Source: JAMIFN01 sp035906235
GTDB taxonomy: Bacteria; Pseudomonadota; Gammaproteobacteria; Burkholderiales; Burkholderiaceae_C
Length of the DNA: 23,668 nucleotides
Direction of reading: 5' to 3'
Assembly (NCBI GenBank): GCA_035906235.1
Contig: JAMIFN010000136.1
Span: 1 to 23,668, forward strand
Shown here: positions 1 to 7,352 of the stretch, piece by piece
Layout of the letters: each line of letters opens with the position of its first letter
Numbering within the stretch: position 1 is the first letter of the stretch
Made by a program: the position numbers and the translations under genes
The notes under the pieces: generated by a model
Told to the model about the DNA's origin: nothing
What the model saw: only the letters and a program-made list of their open reading frames with translations
Databases searched by the model: none

Positions 1-665
1 ACCGCGTATTGCAGCATCAGCACTTGGTCGGCCACGCTGATGGCCAGCGCCCCGCCCGAGCCGCCTTCGCCAATGATGGTGGAGATGATGGGCACTTGCA
101 GTTGCGCCATTTCATAGATATTGCGGCCTATGGCTTCCGATTGGCCGCGTTCTTCGGCGTCCATGCCGGGGAAAGCGCCTGGCGTATCAACAAAGGTGAA
201 AACGGGCAGTTTGAATTTTTCTGCGGTTTTCATCAAACGCAGGGCTTTGCGGTAGCCCTCAGGCCGGCTCATGCCAAAGTTGCGCGCGGCGCGTTCTTTG
301 GTGTCGCGCCCTTTTTGGTGCCCCAGCACCATGCAGGGCGTGCCGTTAAAACGCGCTAGGCCGCCGACGATGGATTGGTCATCAGCAAAGTGGCGGTCGC
401 CGTGCAGTTCTTCAAAATCGGTGAAGCATTCGGCCACATAGTCGAGCGTGTAGGGGCGCTCGGCGTGGCGGGCGATTTTGGTGACTTGCCAGGGCGTGAG
501 GCTGCTGTAGATGTCTTTGGTGAGCTGCTGGCTTTTTTTCGCCAACTGGTCGATTTCGTTAGAGATATCGACCGCGCTTTCGTTGTGCACCAGGCGCAGT
601 TCGTCAATTTTGGTTTCGAGTTCGGCTATGGGTTGTTCGAAGTCGAGAAATACTTTTTTAGCCAC
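1..665 (-). CDS. accA: Acetyl-CoA carboxylase carboxyltransferase subunit alpha (partial)
   Basis: This is the alpha subunit of the carboxyltransferase half of acetyl-CoA carboxylase. With AccD it moves the carboxyl group from carboxybiotin to acetyl-CoA, giving malonyl-CoA for fatty-acid synthesis in the cytosol. About 221 residues are present; the E. coli protein has about 319, so the C-terminal third lies beyond the left edge. Visible landmarks are the N-terminus AKKVFLDFEQP, the stretch FVDTPGAFPGMDAEERGQ, and IGEGGSGGALAI near the edge, all typical of AccA. The start is a GTG at 663-665, chosen because AAGGAAG sits 8 nt upstream and because the family begins at this point. The gene lies 150 bp downstream of gluQ on the same strand; an interspersed repeat occupies that gap. 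Identification is very secure; only the 3' end is unseen. Confidence 0.95.
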   Translation of the reverse strand, partial: MAKKVFLDFEQPIAELETKIDELRLVHNESAVDISNEIDQLAKKSQQLTKDIYSSLTPWQVTKIARHAERPYTLDYVAECFTDFEELHGDRHFADDQSIVGGLARFNGTPCMVLGHQKGRDTKERAARNFGMSRPEGYRKALRLMKTAEKFKLPVFTFVDTPGAFPGMDAEERGQSEAIGRNIYEMAQLQVPIISTIIGEGGSGGALAISVADQVLMLQYA

Positions 666-780
666 GGGGCTTGCTTCCTTTCAACGGATGCTTAGGCACT
701 TAGCGCGCCTAGCCATACCAGTCCAGATTGAGGTGGAGGGATTCTAGCGCCAAAAATGCCCATTTTTTACTATGGCTTTC

Positions 781-833
781 ATAGCTGCTCAGGCAGGTTT
801 TGCGGCCTAAAAGCCTTAAAACACCCTAAAAAT
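781..833 (+). repeat. Interspersed ~53-bp repeat, copy A
   Basis: This is one of five related copies in the window (also at 12520, 14674, 18517 and 20790). The core is AGCTGCTCAGGCAGGTTTT followed by GCGGCCTAAAAGCC and an A-rich tail with ACACCCTAAAAAT. GGC-n3-TTTT and AAAA-GCC can pair, giving a weak hairpin. It covers the last codons and the TAA stop of gluQ, which reads in on the opposite strand. Confidence 0.75.
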
Positions 834-2165
834 ATCGCTTTGTGTCCACAGCGGCAGGAGGCTGCGCAGGTAATCTGCCAGCTGCGTGTGCGGGTTAAGG
901 CTGGGCGCGGGCAAACCCAAAGCCAGCGCCGCCGCCTGCAAATTGGCCAGGCATTGCGCGGGCTTGCTGCTGCCCAGCGCCGCTGCGCCATTTTGTTTGC
1001 TGAGTTTTTGCCCATCAGCGGCCAGCACCAGCGGGGTGTGCAGGTATTGCGGCGTGGGCAGGCCCAGCACTTTTTGTAAAAGGATTTGCCGTGGCGTGTT
1101 GTCGAGCAGGTCTTGTCCGCGTACCACATGGTTGATGCCTTGGGCGGCATCGTCCACCACCACGGCCAGTTGGTAGCTGTAGCAGCCATCGGCGCGGCGC
1201 AGCACAAAGTCGCCCACTTCTGCCGCAATGTTTTGGCTTTGCGCACCTAGGTGGCGGTCGGCCCAAGGTAGTTCGGGGGCATTTGTTCCGTCAGCCCCCA
1301 CCCTAGCCCTCCCCCAGTGGGGGAGGGGATGAGGAAGCACCATTCCCGCGCCGGCGGGAATCCATGGGTTTCCCCTCTCCCCGAGGGAGAGGGGCAGGGG
1401 TGAGGGTTGGCTATCCGCCGCAGCAAAAGCCCCAATACCTAGATTCCCGCTTTCGCGGGAATGACGAGACATGAGGTTTTCGCGGGAATAAGGATGTAAT
1501 GAGGACATGGCTTTTGGGAATTCGTCATTCCCGTGGAAACGGGAATCCATGTCCCCTTCATGCCAGTGCAGAGCCTGCCCCCGCGAAAGCCTGAGGCTGG
1601 CATCCACCTCGCTGATGTTTGGGCTTTGCCCCGGTGTCTCGGGGTTTTCGGCTGGTGGATTCCCGCTTTCGCGGGAATGACGAGCTTTTTCCCCTTCATG
1701 CCAGCTCAGAGCCTGCCCCACATCCAGCCGCAGTGCAATGCCATCTCCCGCAGGCAGCGCCGCATCACGACAAAACCCTGGGTAAAGCAAATCCCCGTGC
1801 CGCGCTTTATCTACCCCCTGTGCCAGCCAGTAATCGCTGATTTTTTTGCGCGAACAATGGCAGGCATAGACCAAACCCTGGGCTTGCGGCTGCACCAAAG
1901 CCGCCGCATAAGCCGCACTGCGGGTGGATTGCCACAGCACAAGCTCGTCGCTGACCAAGCCGTGCGCCGCCAATTGCTGCAATTGCGCTTGCGCCCATTC
2001 AGGTTTGCAGCGGCTGCTGTCCACATCTTCGATGCGAATGAGCCATGCGCCGCCATGTACGCGCGCATCAAGCCAGCTAGCCAGCGCCGCAGCCAGCGAG
2101 CCAGCGTGCAGCGGGCCTGTAGGCGAGGGGGCAAAACGGCCACGGTAAGAGCCACAATCATTCAT
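816..2165 (-). CDS. gluQ: Glutamyl-Q tRNA(Asp) synthetase with ~140-residue repeat-derived insertion
   Basis: GluQ is a stand-alone paralogue of the glutamyl-tRNA synthetase catalytic core. It activates glutamate and attaches it to the queuosine at the wobble position of tRNA(Asp). From the ATG at 2165 the protein has 449 residues; the family is usually about 290-310. Seen: GRFAPSPTG followed by the HIGH-like LHAGSL (residues 19-24), a zinc-site pattern C102-H-C104 with Y128 and C132, GDFVLRRADG and YQLAVVVDDA, and the KMSKS-like KLSK (387-390). Between about residues 161 and 300 the protein is non-homologous, repeat-encoded sequence (HSRESGNP, WIPAGAGM, PLPLSLGERG). Both catalytic halves are intact and in frame, so the gene may be functional. 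A TTG nine bases upstream could extend the frame, but the ATG fits the -10-like hexamer at 2174-2179. The stop lies in repeat copy A. It is divergent from aroC with a 60-bp gap. Confidence 0.9.
   Translation of the reverse strand: MNDCGSYRGRFAPSPTGPLHAGSLAAALASWLDARVHGGAWLIRIEDVDSSRCKPEWAQAQLQQLAAHGLVSDELVLWQSTRSAAYAAALVQPQAQGLVYACHCSRKKISDYWLAQGVDKARHGDLLYPGFCRDAALPAGDGIALRLDVGQALSWHEGEKARHSRESGNPPAENPETPGQSPNISEVDASLRLSRGQALHWHEGDMDSRFHGNDEFPKAMSSLHPYSRENLMSRHSRESGNLGIGAFAAADSQPSPLPLSLGERGNPWIPAGAGMVLPHPLPHWGRARVGADGTNAPELPWADRHLGAQSQNIAAEVGDFVLRRADGCYSYQLAVVVDDAAQGINHVVRGQDLLDNTPRQILLQKVLGLPTPQYLHTPLVLAADGQKLSKQNGAAALGSSKPAQCLANLQAAALALGLPAPSLNPHTQLADYLRSLLPLWTQSDIFRVF
1307..1327. repeat. 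Palindrome, CCCTCCCCC type
   Basis: Perfect 9-bp stem (CCCTCCCCC / GGGGGAGGG) around AGT. Read on the gluQ strand it helps encode PLPHWGRARVG. Part of the inserted cluster. Confidence 0.85.
1342..1361. repeat. ATTCCC-N8-GGGAAT palindrome (copy 1)
   Basis: ATTCCC and GGGAAT flank 8 bases, matching the architecture of the neisserial dRS3 repeat. It is followed by CCATG, as in copy 3. On the gluQ strand it encodes WIPAGAGM. Confidence 0.85.
1372..1394. repeat. Palindrome, CCCCTCTCCC type
   Basis: Perfect 10-bp stem CCCCTCTCCC / GGGAGAGGGG with a CGA loop, followed by GCAGGGGTGAGGG. On the gluQ strand it encodes PSPLPLSLGERG, a peptide I recognise from over-called ORFs in repeat DNA of several proteobacteria. 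Confidence 0.85.
1443..1462. repeat. ATTCCC-N8-GGGAAT palindrome (copy 2)
   Basis: 8-bp stem ATTCCCGC / GCGGGAAT with loop TTTC, followed by GACGAG. The same 20 bp plus GACGAG recurs at 1659. On the gluQ strand it encodes SRHSRESGN. Confidence 0.9.
1527..1546. repeat. ATTCCC-N8-GGGAAT palindrome (copy 3)
   Basis: 8-bp stem ATTCCCGT / ACGGGAAT with loop GGAA. The compensatory C-to-T / G-to-A pair relative to the other copies keeps the stem intact. Orientation is opposite to copies 2 and 4. On the gluQ strand it encodes DSRFHGND. Confidence 0.9.
1553..1582 (-). repeat. Direct duplication inside gluQ, member 1
   Basis: CCCCTTCATGCCAG-N2-CAGAGCCTGCCCC recurs at 1691-1720 with only two or three differences. 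The two members are 138 bp (46 codons) apart and lie in the same frame, encoding GQALHWHEG here and GQALSWHEG in the other member. Confidence 0.85.
1659..1678. repeat. ATTCCC-N8-GGGAAT palindrome (copy 4)
   Basis: Identical to copy 2 at 1443, including the trailing GACGAG. It lies between the two members of the 29-bp direct duplication and encodes RHSRESGNP on the gluQ strand. Confidence 0.9.
1691..1720 (-). repeat. Direct duplication inside gluQ, member 2
   Basis: Partner of 1553-1582. It sits directly after the conserved N-terminal part of GluQ (IALRLDV), so it is probably the original copy and 1553-1582 the derived one. Confidence 0.8.
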
Positions 2166-2173
2166 GGGCGGCA

Positions 2174-2179
2174 AGTATA
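2174..2179 (-). promoter_or_regulatory. Possible -10 element of a leaderless gluQ mRNA
   Basis: TATACT on the minus strand is followed by 8 nt and then the gluQ ATG. No Shine-Dalgarno precedes the ATG. Transcription would begin about 2 nt before the start codon. No good -35 is visible, so confidence is limited. Confidence 0.4.
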
Positions 2180-2208
2180 TGAAAGCTGAGCCGCCCCCGC
2201 CCCTGCAC

Positions 2209-2217
2209 TGGCATAAT
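2209..2217 (+). promoter_or_regulatory. Possible extended -10 of a leaderless aroC mRNA
   Basis: TGGCATAAT fits an extended -10 (TG-n-CATAAT). Eight nt separate it from the aroC ATG at 2226, and no ribosome-binding site is visible there, so the predicted leader is 0-2 nt. Confidence 0.45.
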
Positions 2218-2225
2218 CGCGCCCC

Positions 2226-3311
2226 ATGAGCGGAAGCACCTTAGGCACTTTGTTTGCCGTTACCAATTTTGGCGAATCCCACGGCCCGGCTATCGGCTGC
2301 GTGATTGATGGTTGCCCCCCGGGCATGGAACTCTCGGAGGCGGATATTCAGCCCGATCTGGATCGCCGCCGACCCGGTACCAGCAAATATGTGACCCAGC
2401 GCAATGAGCCCGACGCCGTGCAGATTTTGAGCGGCGTCTACCAAGGCCGCACCACAGGCACGCCCATTGCCCTGCTGATTCAAAACACCGATCAGCGCAG
2501 CAAAGACTATGGCGATATTGCCCAGACTTTTCGCCCCGGGCACGCCGATTACAGCTATATGCACAAATACGGCCTGCGCGATCCGCGTGGTGGCGGGCGT
2601 TCATCCGCGCGGCTGACTGCGCCCATGGTGGCCGCAGGTGCTGTGGCGAAAAAATGGCTGCGCCAGCACTTCGGCATAGAGGTACGCGCCTGCGTCACGC
2701 AAATTGGCAGTGTGCCGATTGCGTTTGAGAGCTGGGAGCATGTGCATAACAACCCATTCTTTGCCCCCACTGCCGATGTCACCGCGCTAGAAGACTACAT
2801 GGGCGCACTGCGCAAATCGGGCGATTCCTGCGGTGCCAAACTGTATGCAGAAGCCACGGGCGTGCCCGTAGGCTGGGGCGAGCCTTTGTTTGACAAGCTG
2901 GACGCTGACATCGCCCACGCCATGATGGGCATCAATGCCGTCAAAGGCGTAGAAATCGGCGCGGGCTTTGCCGCTGTAGCCGATTTAGGCTCGACCCACG
3001 GCGACAGCCTCAGCCCCAAGGGTTTTATGGGCAATAAGGCCGGCGGTATTTTGGGCGGCATCTCGAGCGGCCAACCCATTACCGTGAATTTGGCGATTAA
3101 GCCCACCAGCTCTATCTTGGTGCCCCGCGCCACGGTGGATATGCAAGGCCAGGCGCAAGAGCTCATCACCAAAGGCCGGCACGACCCTTGCGTCGGCCTG
3201 CGCGCCGCGCCCATTGCCGAGGCCATGCTGGCACTGGTGCTGATTGACCACGCTCTGCGTCATCGCGCGCAATGCGGTGATGTGCAATCGCCCGCGCCAA
3301 AAATCGCATAG
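2226..3311 (+). CDS. aroC: Chorismate synthase
   Basis: AroC converts 5-enolpyruvylshikimate-3-phosphate to chorismate, the last common step to aromatic amino acids, folate and quinones. It needs reduced FMN. The 361-residue length is normal. Seen: the N-terminal signature FGESHGPAIGCVIDG; the block GHADYSYMHKYGLRDPRGG followed by GRSSARLTA; and the C-terminal signature RHDPCVGLRAAPIAEA. The block usually reads SARET; here it is SARLT. That position varies in the family signature and I believe L occurs in other Burkholderiales. The ATG is chosen from family alignment; the region upstream lacks a Shine-Dalgarno but has an extended -10 at 2209-2217. The gene is divergent from gluQ, and coaX follows after 42 bp on the same strand. 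Confidence 0.97.
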   Translation: MSGSTLGTLFAVTNFGESHGPAIGCVIDGCPPGMELSEADIQPDLDRRRPGTSKYVTQRNEPDAVQILSGVYQGRTTGTPIALLIQNTDQRSKDYGDIAQTFRPGHADYSYMHKYGLRDPRGGGRSSARLTAPMVAAGAVAKKWLRQHFGIEVRACVTQIGSVPIAFESWEHVHNNPFFAPTADVTALEDYMGALRKSGDSCGAKLYAEATGVPVGWGEPLFDKLDADIAHAMMGINAVKGVEIGAGFAAVADLGSTHGDSLSPKGFMGNKAGGILGGISSGQPITVNLAIKPTSSILVPRATVDMQGQAQELITKGRHDPCVGLRAAPIAEAMLALVLIDHALRHRAQCGDVQSPAPKIA

Positions 3312-3353
3312 CCACTTGCATAACCCATTGCTTAAAACCGCGAAGGTGCAGCC

Positions 3354-4178
3354 ATGACTTTTTTGGCCATAGACATCGGCAATACGCGCCTGAAATGGGC
3401 ACTATACGAACGCGGCCAGCCTGGGGCGCAGCCTTTGGCACAGGGAGCCGAGTTCATCGAAAATATCGAAGGCTTGGCCGAAGGCGCCTGGAGCCATATT
3501 GCCGAGCCCAAAACCATGCTGGGCTGCTGCGTCGCATCTGACGCGGTGCGCCGCCGCGCCAAAGAACAAATCATTGAACGCTGGGATTATTTGCAACCGC
3601 ACTGGGTGCACTCCAGCGAGCAAGAGGCCGGGCTGGTCAATGGCTATGACAACCCCAACCGCCTGGGCTCAGACCGCTGGATCGCCATGATTGCCGCCTG
3701 GCAACGCACGCGCCGGCAGTTTCCGCAAAACACCCCACCCCTGATCGTTGTCATGGTCGGCACGGCGGTGACTGTAGAGGCCATAGACCACACCGGGCGT
3801 TTTTTGGGTGGGCTGATTTTGCCTGGTCACGGCATCATGCTGCGCGCGCTGGAAAGCGGCACAGCGGGCCTGCATGTGCCCACGGGGCAGGTGCGCGAAT
3901 TTCCCACCAATACCAGTGACGCCCTGACCTCGGGCGGCACTTTTGCCATCGCCGGCGCGGTGCAACGCATGCACCAACACCTGAAGCAGCGCTGCGGCAT
4001 CGAACCCGTCTGCCTGATGACGGGTGGCGCAGGCTGGAAGATGCAGCCCTTTATGGGCGTGCCCTGCGAGCTGGTGGAAAACCTGATTTTCGATGGCCTG
4101 CTGGAAATTGTCGCTGCACGCCAAGCCGACGCGGCGGAGACCACGGGCGCGGAACGCGAAAAAACCACGCTGCGCTAA
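3354..4178 (+). CDS. coaX: Type III pantothenate kinase
   Basis: CoaX phosphorylates pantothenate in the first step of CoA synthesis. It belongs to the acetate/sugar kinase (ASKHA) superfamily. The 274 residues fit the family. Seen: the N-terminal phosphate loop AIDIGNTRLKW (D7, N10); GYDNPNRLGSDRW with the likely catalytic Asp107; GTAVTVEAID with FLGGLILPG at about 136-158; and TSGGTFAIAGAV further on. Many homologues have Asp where this protein has E142 (TVEA), a conservative change near the monovalent-cation site. The start is supported by GAAGG about 9 nt upstream of the ATG. The gene follows aroC and converges on yggS with a 15-bp gap, leaving no room for a conventional terminator between them. 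Confidence 0.93.
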   Translation: MTFLAIDIGNTRLKWALYERGQPGAQPLAQGAEFIENIEGLAEGAWSHIAEPKTMLGCCVASDAVRRRAKEQIIERWDYLQPHWVHSSEQEAGLVNGYDNPNRLGSDRWIAMIAAWQRTRRQFPQNTPPLIVVMVGTAVTVEAIDHTGRFLGGLILPGHGIMLRALESGTAGLHVPTGQVREFPTNTSDALTSGGTFAIAGAVQRMHQHLKQRCGIEPVCLMTGGAGWKMQPFMGVPCELVENLIFDGLLEIVAARQADAAETTGAEREKTTLR

Positions 4179-4193
4179 AAACACGGGCTCAAT

Positions 4194-4922
4194 TTAGGCG
4201 GCAGCATATTGGCGTTGGCCAAAAATCGCCGTTCCTATGCGCAGCATGGTGCTGCCTGCGGCTATGGCCTCTGCCATATCGCCACTCATGCCCATAGACA
4301 AAACATCTAAAGGCTGGGCGGCAAAAACTGGATGGGCGTTGATATGCAGCAGCAAATCATGCACCTGCTGATGCAAAGCCTGGGTTCGGGCGGGCTCAGC
4401 CTGCGCATCAGGCATGCTCATCAGCCCGCGCAATTGCAGCTGCGGCAAAGCCTGCACAGCCAACGCCAAAGCCAAGACATCAGCTGGTGCAACACCCGCT
4501 TTGCTGGCTGCACCGTCCACATTGACCTGAATCAGCACCTGCAAGGGCGGTAAATGGCTGGGGCGTTGTTCGCTCAGGCGCTGGGCGATTTTCAGGCGAT
4601 CAACCGTGTGTACCCAGTCAAAATGCTCGGCCACCACGCGGGTTTTATTGCTTTGCAAGGGGCCAATCAAATGCCACTGCAGCTGCGCCGCCATGTCAGG
4701 CGCAAGCTCGCGCAAGTCCAAGATTTTTTCCACGCCCTCTTGCACATAGTTTTCGCCAAAACCACGCTGGCCTGCGGATGCGGCATGCAATACGCCTTGT
4801 GCATTGACAGTCTTACTCACGGCCAATAGCATGACTGCGTTGGGTGGACGGCTGGAAACTTGGCACTGGCGTGCGATTTCCTCTTGGATGTGCGCTATAT
4901 TGCTGACAATCTGGCCGCTCAC
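4194..4922 (-). CDS. yggS: YggS/PLPBP family PLP homeostasis protein
   Basis: This is a pyridoxal-phosphate-binding protein with a fold-type III TIM barrel. It has no known enzyme activity and is thought to buffer PLP and influence amino-acid pools. Seen in the 242-residue protein: LLAVSKTV with the PLP-lysine K37, GFGENYVQEG, WHLIGPLQSNKTR, and the phosphate-binding LSMGMSGDMAEAI with GTAIFG near the C-terminus. The start is GTG (4920-4922), preceded by AGGAG at a 6-nt spacing, which decides this start. It is divergent from pilT across 52 bp, the standard neighbour arrangement of yggS and pilT in many proteobacteria. Confidence 0.95.
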   Translation of the reverse strand: MSGQIVSNIAHIQEEIARQCQVSSRPPNAVMLLAVSKTVNAQGVLHAASAGQRGFGENYVQEGVEKILDLRELAPDMAAQLQWHLIGPLQSNKTRVVAEHFDWVHTVDRLKIAQRLSEQRPSHLPPLQVLIQVNVDGAASKAGVAPADVLALALAVQALPQLQLRGLMSMPDAQAEPARTQALHQQVHDLLLHINAHPVFAAQPLDVLSMGMSGDMAEAIAAGSTMLRIGTAIFGQRQYAAA

Positions 4923-4974
4923 AACAGCTCCTGGATACTAACGGATAAAACATAAATAGATATAGAAGACGCTT

Positions 4975-6018
4975 ATGGATATTACCCAACTTCTGGCCTT
5001 CTCGGTCAAAAACAAAGCCTCCGATTTGCACCTTTCGGCAGGCTTGCCGCCCATGATTCGGGTGCATGGTGATGTGCGCCGTATCAATGTCGAACCGCTA
5101 GATCACAAACAGGTCCATTCCATGGTGTATGACATCATGAACGACACGCAGCGCAAGCATTATGAAGAGTTTTATGAGGTCGATTTTTCGTTTGAGATTG
5201 AAGGCTTAGCGCGTTTCCGCGTGAATGCTTTTAACCACAACCGTGGCGCGGGTGCGGTGCTGCGTACCATTCCCTCCAAAATTTTGACGCTAGAGCAACT
5301 CAACGCACCTAAAATTTTTGGGGATTTGGCGCTCAAGCCGCGCGGTTTGGTGTTGGTGACAGGCCCCACAGGTTCGGGCAAATCGACGACGCTCGCGGCC
5401 ATGATGAATCACCTGAACGAGACCGAATTCGGGCACATTCTCACCGTGGAGGATCCTATCGAGTTCGTGCACGAATCGAAAAAATGCTTGGTCAACCAAC
5501 GCGAAGTGGGGCCACACACGCTGAGTTTCTCTGCAGCTTTGCGCTCTGCCTTACGCGAAGACCCTGACGCGATTTTGGTGGGCGAGATGCGTGATTTGGA
5601 AACCATCCGTTTGGCCATGACTGCCGCCGAGACTGGACACATTGTTTTTGGCACCCTGCACACCTCAAGCGCGGCCAAAACCATCGACCGTATCATCGAT
5701 GTATTTCCCGCCGACGAAAAAGAAATGGTGCGCGCCATGTTGTCCGAGTCGCTGCAAGCGGTGATCTCGCAAACGCTGTGCAAAACCAAAGATGGCTCAG
5801 GCCGTGTGGCCGCGCACGAGATCATGATCGGTACGCCAGCCATTCGCAACCTGATACGCGAGGCCAAGGTCGCACAAATGTATTCGGCCATTCAAACGGG
5901 GCAAAGTGTAGGTATGCAGACCTTGGATCAAAACCTCACCGACTTGGTGAAACGCAACATCATCTCGGTGGGTGAAGCGCGCTCCAAAGCCAAAATCCCT
6001 GAAAACTTTGCAGGTTAA
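4975..6018 (+). CDS. pilT: Type IV pilus retraction ATPase PilT
   Basis: PilT is a hexameric cytoplasmic ATPase that depolymerises type IV pili and so drives twitching motility. The 347 residues match the family. Seen: an N-terminal PAS-like region (ASDLHLSAGLPP); Walker A GPTGSGKST (130-138); the Asp box TVEDPIEFVH (157-166); Walker B AILVGEMRD (199-207); the His box GHIVFGTLHT (221-230); and AIRNLIRE in the C-terminal part, the AIRNLIRE-type helix needed for retraction in studied PilT proteins. The ATG is the family start. The leader contains AT-rich sequence (GATAAAACATAAATAG) that may hold the promoter. pilU follows after 17 bp, so the two are almost certainly co-transcribed. Confidence 0.97.
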   Translation: MDITQLLAFSVKNKASDLHLSAGLPPMIRVHGDVRRINVEPLDHKQVHSMVYDIMNDTQRKHYEEFYEVDFSFEIEGLARFRVNAFNHNRGAGAVLRTIPSKILTLEQLNAPKIFGDLALKPRGLVLVTGPTGSGKSTTLAAMMNHLNETEFGHILTVEDPIEFVHESKKCLVNQREVGPHTLSFSAALRSALREDPDAILVGEMRDLETIRLAMTAAETGHIVFGTLHTSSAAKTIDRIIDVFPADEKEMVRAMLSESLQAVISQTLCKTKDGSGRVAAHEIMIGTPAIRNLIREAKVAQMYSAIQTGQSVGMQTLDQNLTDLVKRNIISVGEARSKAKIPENFAG

Positions 6019-6035
6019 GAAAGGCCACAAGCATC

Positions 6036-7172
6036 ATGGAACGCGATCAGGCCACGAAATTCATCAACGACCTACTCAAGCTGCTGCTGGCGCGCGACGG
6101 CTCCGATTTATTCATCAGTGCGGACTTTCCGCCAGGCATGAAAATCGACGGCAAGATGACCAAAGTCTCGCCCCAGCCCTTGACTGCGGCGCACACCATC
6201 GCCTTGGCGCGTGCTGTGATGAACGACAAGCAAGCCGCTGAGTTTGAGAGAACGCGCGAATGCAATTTCGCCGTAGCGCCCACTGGCATTGGGCGTTTTC
6301 GCGTCAATGCTTTCGTGCAACAAGGAAAAATCGGCATGGTGTTTCGGGTCATCCCTTCTACACTGCCCACGGTGGATGGCTTGGGTCTGCCTCCCATCTT
6401 GAAAGATGTGGTGATGAGCAAACGCGGTTTGGTTATTTTGGTGGGCGCAACAGGATCGGGTAAATCCACCTCCTTGGCCGCCATGATTAACTGGCGCAAC
6501 CAAAGCTCCTACGGCCACATCATTACGGTGGAAGACCCGATTGAATTTGTCCATCCGCACAAAAACTGCATGGTCACGCAGCGCGAAGTAGGCTTGGATA
6601 CCGACAGCTGGGAAATTGCGTTGAAAAACACGCTGCGCCAAGCCCCTGATGTGATTTTGATGGGGGAAATTCGCGACCAAGAAACCATGGAGCACGCCAT
6701 TGCCTTTGCCGAAACAGGGCATTTGTGCATGGCGACCTTGCACGCCAATAGCTCGAACCAAGCGCTAGATCGCATCATCAACTTTTTCCCAGAAGAGCGC
6801 CGCAACCAGTTGCTGATGGATTTGTCGCTGAACTTGCGTTGCATCGCCTCACAGCGTTTGATTCCCAAGCAAGACGGCAAAGGACGCTATGCGGCGATTG
6901 AAATTTTGCTCAATAGTCCTTTGATTTCGGACATGATTTTCAAAGGAGAAGTTGGCGAGATGAAAGAAATCATGAAGAAAAGCCGCGAAATTGGGATGCA
7001 AACTTTTGACCAAGCCTTGTATGACGCGTACGAAAATCACGCCATTACCTTCGATGACGCGATCCGTTATGCAGACTCAGCCAACGATTTGCGATTGAAC
7101 ATCAAACTCAATTCCAAACGCGCTAAATCGCAAGATCTGGCCGCAGGAACCGAGCACTTGGAAATCATGTGA
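6036..7172 (+). CDS. pilU: PilT-dependent retraction ATPase PilU
   Basis: PilU is the PilT paralogue that assists pilus retraction, acting together with PilT. The 378 residues match PilU rather than PilT. Seen: SDLFISADFPPGMKIDGK near the N-terminus; Walker A GATGSGKS (137-144); Asp box TVEDPIEFVH; Walker B VILMGEIRDQ (about 206-215); and the His box GHLCMATLHANSS. The C-terminal tail (KLNSKRAKSQ and beyond) is polar, as in other PilU proteins. AAAGG about 15 nt before the ATG may serve as a distant ribosome-binding site. It is the last gene of the pilTU unit and is followed by the strong hairpin at 7254-7285. Confidence 0.95.
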   Translation: MERDQATKFINDLLKLLLARDGSDLFISADFPPGMKIDGKMTKVSPQPLTAAHTIALARAVMNDKQAAEFERTRECNFAVAPTGIGRFRVNAFVQQGKIGMVFRVIPSTLPTVDGLGLPPILKDVVMSKRGLVILVGATGSGKSTSLAAMINWRNQSSYGHIITVEDPIEFVHPHKNCMVTQREVGLDTDSWEIALKNTLRQAPDVILMGEIRDQETMEHAIAFAETGHLCMATLHANSSNQALDRIINFFPEERRNQLLMDLSLNLRCIASQRLIPKQDGKGRYAAIEILLNSPLISDMIFKGEVGEMKEIMKKSREIGMQTFDQALYDAYENHAITFDDAIRYADSANDLRLNIKLNSKRAKSQDLAAGTEHLEIM

Positions 7173-7253
7173 TAGGCTGACGCAAGGTAGGGTAATGGCC
7201 TTTGCGGATTGGATGATCCCTAGTTCCTGTCGATGCCCCCTTATTTTGCTACC

Positions 7254-7285
7254 AAAACCAAACCGCCCTCGGGCGGTTTGGTTTT
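7254..7285. terminator. Strong, probably bidirectional terminator between pilU and the thiolase
   Basis: A perfect 14-bp inverted repeat, AAAACCAAACCGCC / GGCGGTTTGGTTTT, with loop CTCG. The A- and T-ends give a U-tract on either strand, so it can serve pilTU (plus) and the convergent thiolase gene (minus). Confidence 0.9.
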
Positions 7286-7294
7286 ATTGGCATA

Positions 7295-7317
7295 GCGTGC
7301 GGCCGGCGGCCGCACGC
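7295..7317. repeat. Perfect 10-bp GC-rich inverted repeat
   Basis: GCGTGCGGCC and GGCCGCACGC flank GGC. It lies between the terminator and the thiolase stop codon (7353). No T-tract follows on either strand, so it is not an obvious intrinsic terminator. It may stabilise the 3' end of the thiolase mRNA. Confidence 0.7.
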
Positions 7318-7352
7318 GGGGAATGACGACGCTGCGCGTGTCAAAGCAGCGC

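Larger units (their letters stand above)
1266..1690 (-). repeat. In-frame repeat cluster inserted in gluQ
   Basis: This stretch separates the conserved GluQ segments IALRLDVGQAL and WADRHLG, which are close together in ordinary family members. It holds six near-perfect palindromes of three types, a half-palindrome at about 1477-1489, and one member of a 29-bp direct duplication. No stop codon occurs in the gluQ frame across about 140 codons. The boundaries are approximate, set by where the GluQ homology stops and resumes. Confidence 0.85.

Noticed and set aside
1307..1678. CRISPR-like array in the gluQ repeat region
   Set aside because: The palindromes are of different types and orientations with irregular spacing and no uniform spacers. 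They fit dispersed REP-like repeats.
1533..2189. 218-codon plus-strand ORF opposite gluQ
   Set aside because: Antisense to clear GluQ motifs; its length comes from high GC and the repeat cluster. It starts inside a palindrome.
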